From Candidatus Zhuqueibacterota bacterium (lineage in GTDB: Bacteria > BS750m-G25): 13,644 nucleotides of DNA. Both the position numbers and the translations under genes were made by a program. Positions 6,406-12,380 of this stretch are shown here, one piece after another (the stretch's first letter is position 1; the number at the start of each line of letters is the position of its first letter). The stretch spans positions 1 through 13,644 of the forward strand of contig JADHWK010000058.1 in NCBI GenBank assembly GCA_016783505.1. Direction: 5' to 3'. The notes below the pieces were generated by a model, which was not told the DNA's origin, searched no databases, and worked only from the letters and a program-made list of their open reading frames with translations.

Positions 6406-6488
6406 ATGACCGTCGGGGTCATCCTAATTTTTGCTTAGCAAAAACTTTTTTGTGTTGGATTCGTTAGACGAAATACTCCGTTAGGGAG
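6406..6488. repeat. Cluster of four short hairpins
   Basis: Four consecutive inverted repeats are ATGACC-GTCGG-GGTCAT (6406-6422), TTTTTGC-TTA-GCAAAAA (6428-6444), TTCGT-TAG-ACGAA (6460-6472) and CTCC-GTTAG-GGAG (6476-6488). Three of the four loops are TTA, TAG or GTTAG. The cluster lies about 50 nt before the start of the hydrolase gene. It may be a dispersed repeat or a structured 5' leader. Confidence 0.5.
6428..6451 (+). terminator. Possible intrinsic terminator
   Basis: The 7-bp stem TTTTTGC/GCAAAAA with loop TTA is followed by C and six T residues (6446-6451). The stem has only two GC pairs, so it is weak. If active it would insulate the hydrolase operon from upstream reading. Confidence 0.3.
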
Positions 6489-6537
6489 ATGACAAATCTA
6501 AAGTAAAAGGAATAATAATCATTTAAGGAAGTTTCAT

Positions 6538-7275
6538 ATGCGCACATTATCTGTATTGGTCATTGTTTTTATCGTGGTTTTTATGTTGACAGCGGTTGCG
6601 AAGGAAAAGTATGAAACGGATATCATCAAAACGTCCTCTGGCGACCTGAAGATCACGTTTATCGGCCATGGTACGCTGATGTTTACCTTTAGTGGAATGG
6701 TCATCCATGTCGATCCGGTAAGCCAGATGGCCGATTACACCAAGCTACCGAAAGCCGACCTTATCCTGGTAACCCATGAGCACGGCGACCACTTTGACCC
6801 GAAGGCGCTAGAAATTCTGCGCACTGAGAAAACCGCGCTGGTGTTGACCGAAACCTGTGCCAAGCGGGTTAAAGACGGTATTGTTATGAAGAATGGGGAT
6901 GTTAAAACTATTGAAGGGTTGAAGATAGAGATTGTACCTGCGTATAATATCATCCACATGCGCAAAGAGGGACGTCCCTTTCACCCCAAGGGTGTTGGCA
7001 ATGGCTACGTAATTACCTTTGGCGATAAGAAGGTTTATGTGGCAGGCGACACGGAAAATACTCCGGAGATGAAAAATCTAAAGGGGATCGACATCGCATT
7101 TTTACCGATGAACCTGCCATATACGATGACACCAGAGATGGTAGCTGATGCCGCAAAGGCTTTCAAGCCGAAGATACTTTACCCGTATCACTATGGCAAC
7201 ACTGATACCTCCAAGCTCGTGGAGTTATTGAAGGATATCAAGGGGATCGAGGTGCGCATCCGAAAGATGAAGTAG
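6538..7275 (+). CDS. Exported metallo-beta-lactamase-fold hydrolase (UPF0173/UlaG-like)
   Basis: This 245-residue protein has an N-terminal hydrophobic segment (residues 3-21) ending before KEKYET, so it is probably exported, or anchored to the membrane. The metal-binding motif is H80-E-H82-G-D84-H85, with further likely ligands D171 (VAGDTE) and H218 (YPYHYGN). The blocks 'FIGHGTLMF', 'HVDPV' and 'FHPKGVGNGYVI' resemble UPF0173 and UlaG-type metal-dependent hydrolases, whose substrates vary (lactones, phosphoesters and others); the substrate cannot be read from sequence. AAGGAAG at 6525-6531 supports ATG 6538. The phosphatase gene starts 40 nt downstream, so the two may be cotranscribed. The leader is unusually rich in hairpins. 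Confidence 0.9.
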   Translation: MRTLSVLVIVFIVVFMLTAVAKEKYETDIIKTSSGDLKITFIGHGTLMFTFSGMVIHVDPVSQMADYTKLPKADLILVTHEHGDHFDPKALEILRTEKTALVLTETCAKRVKDGIVMKNGDVKTIEGLKIEIVPAYNIIHMRKEGRPFHPKGVGNGYVITFGDKKVYVAGDTENTPEMKNLKGIDIAFLPMNLPYTMTPEMVADAAKAFKPKILYPYHYGNTDTSKLVELLKDIKGIEVRIRKMK

Positions 7276-7315
7276 GTGTCCGCAAATAATATTATGGCGT
7301 TTTTTTGGATGAAAA

Positions 7316-8653
7316 ATGAATTCAATAAACATTACCGATAAAATTCTTCAATTAGAAGCAGAAAATCGCCGTCTACAAAGGGCGGTGGAGGAACTTTCCA
7401 TTCTCAATGAAATTGCCACCGCAATTAGCTCCACGTTGGCATTAGATCAAATCGTGGTTTTGATTGTCCAAAAATGTGTGAAGCATTTGAAAGTAGAACA
7501 GGCAGCGGTCATGATACTGGCTGAGAAAAAAGAGGAAAAACCATTTCAAACAATGGTTCGCAGGGCAGACACGACTGCGAACGTACTTCCCTATCGCCTC
7601 AATGCCCAATTGACCGGCTGGATGCTGAAACACCAGAAGCCCTTGGTTATTAATGATTTTCCGAATGATGACCGTTTTCAAGGGGTTGCTGAAGAAACGT
7701 TTCCCATACAGTCGTTGTTGAGTGTCCCTTTACTGTCAAAAGGCCGCATGATTGGAGTGCTCACCGTATTTAATAAAAAAGCACGGGAGGGTTACAGCAG
7801 CGAAGATCAACGGTTATTAACCATTATAGCCACCCAGTCTACCCAGGTAATTGAAAATGCCCGCCTTCTTAAAGAAGAGCAGACCTTGATAAAAATGCGC
7901 GAGGAAATACGGTTGGCCCATGATATTCAAAGCAACTTGCTGCCGAAAAAGCCGCCCCAATTAAACGGATATGACATTGCCGGCGAAAGCATCCCCGCCC
8001 AAGTGGTTGGAGGTGATTATTTCGATTTCATCCCGGTGGACGAGAACAGGTTGGCTTTTTGTCTTGGAGACGTCTCAGGCAAAGGGCTGCCGGCAGCATT
8101 GTTGATGGCGAACCTTCAAGCGACGATTCGGGGACAAACTATTATAAAGCCCTCTCCGAAGGATTGTTTACGGCATTCGAACAAACTGCTGTACCAAAGC
8201 ACCGAGTCTCAAAAGTTTGTCACGCTTTTTTATGGAATTTTGGACTCCCAAAAACATCAACTGCGTTATTCCAACGCTGGACATAACAGCCCCCTACTTT
8301 TCAGCGAAGGTGAGGAGCCGGTACCTTTGGAAACCGGCGGGGTTGTTCTAAGCTTTATGGAGAACTTTTCTTATGATGAAGGGGTTGTTTCTTTCAATCC
8401 CGGTGACCTACTATTGATTTATTCTGATGGGATCACTGAAGCCATGGATGCCGGCGATGAAGAATTCGGGGAGGAGAGGCTGGCGGCACTGGTGAAGGAG
8501 AATATGGGGGAGTCCGCCAGCGGATTAATCGAGAAGGTCATTACTGCTGTCAAACGACATGCTGGTGACAGCTCGCAAATGGATGATATGACTCTGGTAG
8601 TCATTCAGAGAGAAAAGAGTAACATTCAATTAGGAGGAGACCATGAAAATTAA
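7316..8653 (+). CDS. GAF-domain PP2C/SpoIIE-type serine phosphatase (RsbU-like)
   Basis: This 445-residue cytoplasmic protein starts with a short coiled coil (residues about 8-40, LQLEAENRRLQRAVEE), followed by a GAF sensor domain (about 33-185, with SLLSVPLLSKGRMIGVLTV) and a helical linker. A SpoIIE/PP2C phosphatase domain covers about 205-435. Metal-binding acidic residues are seen in GGDYFDF (D234), GDVSGKGLPAALLMA (D252), YSDGITEA (D371) and MDDMTLVV (D423, D424), so it should be active. The family removes phosphate from Ser or Thr of STAS anti-sigma antagonists; the GAF domain would take the input signal. The next gene encodes just such a STAS protein, and its start overlaps this gene by 11 nt, so coupled translation is likely. 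No RsbW-type kinase is present in the window. Confidence 0.95.
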   Translation: MNSINITDKILQLEAENRRLQRAVEELSILNEIATAISSTLALDQIVVLIVQKCVKHLKVEQAAVMILAEKKEEKPFQTMVRRADTTANVLPYRLNAQLTGWMLKHQKPLVINDFPNDDRFQGVAEETFPIQSLLSVPLLSKGRMIGVLTVFNKKAREGYSSEDQRLLTIIATQSTQVIENARLLKEEQTLIKMREEIRLAHDIQSNLLPKKPPQLNGYDIAGESIPAQVVGGDYFDFIPVDENRLAFCLGDVSGKGLPAALLMANLQATIRGQTIIKPSPKDCLRHSNKLLYQSTESQKFVTLFYGILDSQKHQLRYSNAGHNSPLLFSEGEEPVPLETGGVVLSFMENFSYDEGVVSFNPGDLLLIYSDGITEAMDAGDEEFGEERLAALVKENMGESASGLIEKVITAVKRHAGDSSQMDDMTLVVIQREKSNIQLGGDHEN

Positions 8654-8984
8654 AAAAGAAATATTAGGCGATGTAGCAGTTTTACACCTGAGCGGCGCCA
8701 TGCTTGGTGGACCGCCCACCTCTGAGATTTTTCCGGCTGAAATCAAGAGTATTATTGATGAAGGCATTAACAAGGTAGTGGTAGATCTTGGAAAAGTGAA
8801 ACGAATGAACAGCACTGGATTAGGGATTCTCATTCGGGGTTACACTTCTCTTCGGAATAATAACGGTGATTTGAAACTTGCCAACCTCAATCCGTTGATG
8901 AAAGGCGTATTGGTTACGACCAAACTTGACACCATCTTTGAGAGTTATCCTAGCATAGATGAGGCTGTAGATAGCTTTGGTTAA
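8643..8984 (+). CDS. STAS-domain anti-sigma factor antagonist (RsbV/SpoIIAA-like)
   Basis: This 113-residue protein is a single STAS domain of the normal length. The phosphorylation loop reads R-M-N56-S57-T58-G-L-G, where most relatives have D-S-S/T-G; S57 is the likely phosphorylated residue. AGGAGG lies just before ATG 8643, inside the end of the phosphatase gene, and gives a clear start. In the partner-switch pathway the dephosphorylated form binds an anti-sigma kinase and releases its sigma factor or target. The neighbouring phosphatase is the obvious partner. The kinase acting on S57 is not in the window unless the Hanks-type kinases downstream do this, which would be unusual. The gene ends about 260 nt before the kinase remnant. 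Confidence 0.94.
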   Translation: MKIKKEILGDVAVLHLSGAMLGGPPTSEIFPAEIKSIIDEGINKVVVDLGKVKRMNSTGLGILIRGYTSLRNNNGDLKLANLNPLMKGVLVTTKLDTIFESYPSIDEAVDSFG

Positions 8985-9242
8985 AAAGAACGGCAGGATT
9001 GGGGTTTCAGGTTAGTTTTGAATTAAGCAATTTAGAACATCTTGCCCATATAATAATCCGACATTGTGATAACCATTTTTAAGAGCTACGAAACTGCTGA
9101 TCGGGCTATCGCCAGTTTTAAGTGATGGACAACTGTAGTTAAATCGGTGAAGTTGCGAGATACTATTTGGTTCTTTAAGGCCCGCCGGCTTTTTGGCATG
9201 TCGTAGATTCGCCAGTGTTTTGGCGGACTGGAGTAATGGTCT
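8985..9242. other. Spacer between the STAS gene and the kinase region
   Basis: Nothing convincing is seen here. A weak hairpin CGCCA-GTGTTT-TGGCG lies at 9210-9225. An 84-codon frame on the opposite strand (9012-9266) overlaps the kinase remnant and resembles nothing I know, so I do not call it a gene. Confidence 0.4.
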
Positions 9243-9314
9243 ATGATTGGAAAGACAATATCGCATTATCGAATTTTAGAAAAGCTCGGCGGCGCCCCAC
9301 GGCCAACAAACTAA
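9243..9314 (+). pseudogene. Truncated N-terminus of a third Hanks-type kinase
   Basis: ATG 9243 opens a 23-codon frame beginning MIGKTISHYRILEKLGG, which matches the N-terminus of the kinase at 12381 (MIGKTISHYKILEKLGE) up to the glycine-rich loop, then becomes unrelated (APRPTN) and stops at TAA 9312-9314. The following kinase gene begins in the same frame only 9 nt later and repeats the KTISHYRI segment. The fragment is therefore the 5' end of a lost or recombined paralogue. At the DNA level it differs from both kinases, so it is not a recent copy of either. It may supply the original promoter and ribosome binding region for the gene behind it. Confidence 0.75.
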
Positions 9315-9323
9315 TGTGAAGAT

Positions 9324-11363
9324 TTGAAAGATTTAATAGAAAAAACCATTTCTCATTATCGAATCATTGAGCCATTGGGGCAAGGGGGAATGGGTGTCGT
9401 CTACAAAGCCGAGGACACCAAGCTTAAACGCACTGTTGCACTGAAGTTCCTGCCTCCAGAGCTAACCCGTGACCCTGATGCCAAAGAGCGCTTTGTCCAC
9501 GAGGCGCAGGCGGCCTCGGCTCTTCAGCATAACAACGTCTCCACGATTCATGAGATTGATGAAACCGATGAAGGACAAATGTTCATATGCATGGATTACT
9601 ATGAAGGTGAGGCGTTGAATGAAAAGATCAGGAGCGGTCCTATCAAGATTGAAGAAGCCCTTGACATTGCCATCCAGGTTGCACAGGGTCTGAATAAGGC
9701 ACACAAGAAAGGGATCGTGCATCGAGACATCAAGTCGGGAAATATCCTCGTGACCGAAGACGGCGTAGTGAAAATTGTGGACTTCGGTCTGGCCAAACTG
9801 CGTGGGCAAACAAAGCTTACCAAAGAAGGTACTACTTTAGGAACAGCAGCGTATATGTCTCCCGAACAAGCGCGGGGGGAAGAGGTTGATCACCGGACAG
9901 ATATCTGGTCGCTGGGTGTTGTTCTTTATGAGATGATTACTGGACAACTTCCCTTTAAAGGCGATTATGAACAGGCGGTGATCTATTCGATTATGAATGA
10001 AGACCCGGAACCAATGACAGGCTTACGAACCGGCGTGCCGAGGGCATTGGCGCAGGTTGCAGAGAAAGCTATGCGAAAGGACAACGAAGAGCGGTATTCG
10101 AAGGTCGATGACATGATAACTAGCCTCAGGTCTTTGAGGAAGAAGCTCGAATCTGGCCCTTCGGATAAGTTAGAACCAGAATTGACTCTTAGAAAAAGAA
10201 GATACATTTACCTCGGCATCACGATTTTGGTCTTCTCTCTCATTGCAGCAGCTCTCTTTTTCTGGCAAAGAACGGAGACTAGACGGATTGAAGCCATAGT
10301 TGCCCGTTTGCAACCCGCTGTGGAGGCCGGTCGCTTTGATGACGTGTTTGAGATATTAAATGATTCGGGCCTGGAACTTCAAGATGACAGGGTTGAGATG
10401 CTTACGAAGCAGGTAGCTGGAACGCTATCAATTCAAAGTACACCCTCGAAGGCAAAAGTGACTTTGGCTCGCGTTCAATCTACACCCACCTTGTCAGTGG
10501 CAGAGCCAGTGAGCATCGGACGCACACCCCTTGAAGGCCATGCGTTAGTTGCAGGGGAATACTTCGTCAGTATGATGCTCGAGGATATGACACCACTCGA
10601 ATTTCTTGTACAGGTGGTGCCTGGTGAGTCTTTGCGAATCAACCGTACTCTTCTCAGGGCGAATAAAGAGTTGGCTGGTATGGTAAGGATTGAGAAGGAA
10701 ATTTCGCAAAATGGCATCTCAATCCCAGCGTTTTTTATTGATAAACATGAAGTAACCAACGCGGAATTTTTTAATTTTATCGCTGCCGGCTGTTATAGGG
10801 TAAAGAAATTCTGGCCTGAAGATATTATCATAAACGGTAATCCAACTCCTCGGGAGTCAGCTATAAGAAGTTTCGTTGACCAGACCGGCATACCAGGTCC
10901 GCGCTTTTGGTCAGGAGGAAAATATCCAGACGGCAAGGAAGGTCACCCTGTGGTAGGCATCTCTTGGTATGAAGGAATGGCATATGCTCGCTGGGTGGGA
11001 AAAGATCTGCCTACATGGGACCAGTGGTGGCTAGCAGCGCTCAGCGAAACCAGCAGTATTTTTCCTTGGGGGAGTGACGTGAGGACAACTCACTTGCGCG
11101 CAAACTTCGGGTTGAAAGGTACCCAACCAGTAGAATCTTACCCCTTGGGAATAAGCCCATTCGGGTGTTTCGACATGGCTGGCAACGTACGGGAGTGGCT
11201 GCGCGATTCGGTGTCACCCAGCAGACTTCGCACAGTAGTTGGTGGGTCGTGGAAAGATCCTTCCTACATGTTTGAACCCTCTCACGCCGAATCGTTTTAT
11301 CCAGAGTTTGCTGGCGAGGATATTGGGTTTCGATGTGTGAAATCTATTCCCGATGACCAATAA
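9324..11363 (+). CDS. Membrane Ser/Thr kinase with PEGA and FGE/SUMF1-like C-terminal domain
   Basis: This 679-residue Hanks-type kinase has a glycine loop (G19-QGGMG), K41 in VALK, H133-R-D135, N140 and D153-F-G, so it should be active. One transmembrane helix lies at about 294-314. Outside the membrane follow a PEGA-like beta domain (about 368-446, LSIQSTPSKAKV) and an FGE/SUMF1-type domain (about 452-672) with DMAGNVREW, GGSW and GFRC. The cysteine pair used by true formylglycine-generating enzymes is not seen near GGSW, so this domain is more likely a binding or C-type-lectin-fold sensor. The start is TTG 9324 with no clear Shine-Dalgarno; relatives start with M-I-G-K where this gene has L-I-E-K (ATA for ATG), so the start may have been altered by the rearrangement just upstream. 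A secreted hydrolase gene follows 21 nt later. Confidence 0.93.
   Translation: MKDLIEKTISHYRIIEPLGQGGMGVVYKAEDTKLKRTVALKFLPPELTRDPDAKERFVHEAQAASALQHNNVSTIHEIDETDEGQMFICMDYYEGEALNEKIRSGPIKIEEALDIAIQVAQGLNKAHKKGIVHRDIKSGNILVTEDGVVKIVDFGLAKLRGQTKLTKEGTTLGTAAYMSPEQARGEEVDHRTDIWSLGVVLYEMITGQLPFKGDYEQAVIYSIMNEDPEPMTGLRTGVPRALAQVAEKAMRKDNEERYSKVDDMITSLRSLRKKLESGPSDKLEPELTLRKRRYIYLGITILVFSLIAAALFFWQRTETRRIEAIVARLQPAVEAGRFDDVFEILNDSGLELQDDRVEMLTKQVAGTLSIQSTPSKAKVTLARVQSTPTLSVAEPVSIGRTPLEGHALVAGEYFVSMMLEDMTPLEFLVQVVPGESLRINRTLLRANKELAGMVRIEKEISQNGISIPAFFIDKHEVTNAEFFNFIAAGCYRVKKFWPEDIIINGNPTPRESAIRSFVDQTGIPGPRFWSGGKYPDGKEGHPVVGISWYEGMAYARWVGKDLPTWDQWWLAALSETSSIFPWGSDVRTTHLRANFGLKGTQPVESYPLGISPFGCFDMAGNVREWLRDSVSPSRLRTVVGGSWKDPSYMFEPSHAESFYPEFAGEDIGFRCVKSIPDDQ
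9498..9611 (+). repeat. 114-nt tract shared with the second kinase gene
   Basis: This tract, coding for the alpha-C helix to hinge region (HEAQAASALQHNNV to YYEGE), matches 12546-12659 at 112 of 114 positions by hand alignment. Both differences are silent third-position changes. On both sides the genes diverge in sequence and codon choice, so the tract is a likely gene-conversion patch. Confidence 0.8.
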
Positions 11364-11384
11364 AGAAACAAGGAGGAACTGCAA

Positions 11385-12323
11385 ATGAATTACTATTTTC
11401 GTTTGGCAATGCTTCTCATCGTGGGGTTGTTTGCAATTCTATCAGCCTTAATCGCTCAAGAGCAAGCCTCCGATGAGTGGTTAGCACAGCCTGTTGACGA
11501 TCAGACCTTCCAAACGCACTTGGATTTTTTTACTTACGACCAAACCTTACCATTTGAACTCCAATCGATTGGTGTGAAAGAGTACGAAGGAATAAGAAAG
11601 GAGCATTTGTCTTTCCAAAGCACACCTGGTGTGCATGTTTTTGCGAACTTATACAGTCCCATCGGGCTATCTTCAAAAAACGGACCTGCCCTGATTCTTC
11701 TTCATGGTGGTTCTCCGGGAGGAAAAGATAGTCCGTATGTCGATGATACTGCAAAGCTTCTGATGCGGGCCGGTTGGATAGTACTGGCTGTAGACTTTCA
11801 GTATTTTGGGGAGCGAAGTACTAGTTTGTTGACTACATTCACGGAAGAAGATAAGCACGATCGACTCTATAACCAGCCTTCCATGTATCTCGCATGGATG
11901 ATCCAAAATGTAAAGGATATTGGCAGATCGTTTGACTTTCTTGTAGACCAGATAGGTGTTGATCCCAAACGCATCGGTCTCATTGGTATCAGCCGTGGTG
12001 CGCAAGTCGGGGCAATTGTTGGCGGAGCAGAGCGCAGGCTGGTTGCAATTGTGTTACTTCACGGAGGCCATTTTGACGCATTGGAGCGGGGCCATCTGCC
12101 GGCGGCATGCCCTGCCAACTATATTGGTCGCATAAGCCCCCGTCCACTGCTTATGATAAATGGCACCCGTGACACCGATTACAATAAGGATACTTCGGTC
12201 CTGCCTCTTTACAGGCTGGCAAAGCCCCCTAGAAAGATTATTTGGGTCGAGGGCGGCCACGGATCTTTTACGGAGGAAGTTCGCTCAGCTATGTTACGGT
12301 GGCTGCAAGAGAACGTTAAGTGA
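11385..12323 (+). CDS. Secreted alpha/beta hydrolase (prolyl-oligopeptidase / dienelactone hydrolase type)
   Basis: This 312-residue protein has an N-terminal signal peptide (hydrophobic residues about 7-24, ending ALIAQEQAS), so it is exported. The alpha/beta hydrolase core shows ILLHGGSPGGKDS (oxyanion region), the nucleophile elbow G-I-S203-R-G, an acid D263 in NGTRDTDY and H292 in EGGHGSF, so the catalytic triad is complete. The substrate is unknown; esterase or peptidase activity is possible. AAGGAGG about 10 nt before ATG 11385 is a strong ribosome binding site, and the gene starts 21 nt after the kinase stop, so the two form an operon. The kinase has an extracytoplasmic FGE-like domain and the hydrolase is exported, so both may act in the same compartment. 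That link is inferred only from gene order. Confidence 0.92.
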   Translation: MNYYFRLAMLLIVGLFAILSALIAQEQASDEWLAQPVDDQTFQTHLDFFTYDQTLPFELQSIGVKEYEGIRKEHLSFQSTPGVHVFANLYSPIGLSSKNGPALILLHGGSPGGKDSPYVDDTAKLLMRAGWIVLAVDFQYFGERSTSLLTTFTEEDKHDRLYNQPSMYLAWMIQNVKDIGRSFDFLVDQIGVDPKRIGLIGISRGAQVGAIVGGAERRLVAIVLLHGGHFDALERGHLPAACPANYIGRISPRPLLMINGTRDTDYNKDTSVLPLYRLAKPPRKIIWVEGGHGSFTEEVRSAMLRWLQENVK

Positions 12324-12380
12324 GGTTGCGATTCATCAGCATAATAAATTGTGATGGCATGAAAATCAAATGAATGAATC

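Larger units (their letters stand above)
6025..6537. other. About 510-nt gene-free, hairpin-rich spacer
   Basis: I see no credible gene on either strand. The left end carries a palindromic repeat (6052-6086) just after the RRM gene, and the right end a run of four small hairpins (6406-6488). The middle (about 6090-6400) is AT-rich without a recognisable motif. An AAGGAAG at 6525-6531 is the ribosome binding site of the hydrolase gene that follows. Confidence 0.6.

Noticed and set aside
9012-9266. 84-codon frame on the minus strand in the STAS-kinase spacer
   Set aside because: No recognisable motif, no convincing ribosome binding site, and it overlaps the kinase remnant on the other strand.
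11230-11345. C-terminal GGSW...GFR region of the kinase-FGE protein as a diversity-generating retroelement target
   Set aside because: GGSW and GFR are ordinary FGE-family motifs; there is no AAC/AAT-rich variable stretch, no template repeat and no reverse transcriptase here.
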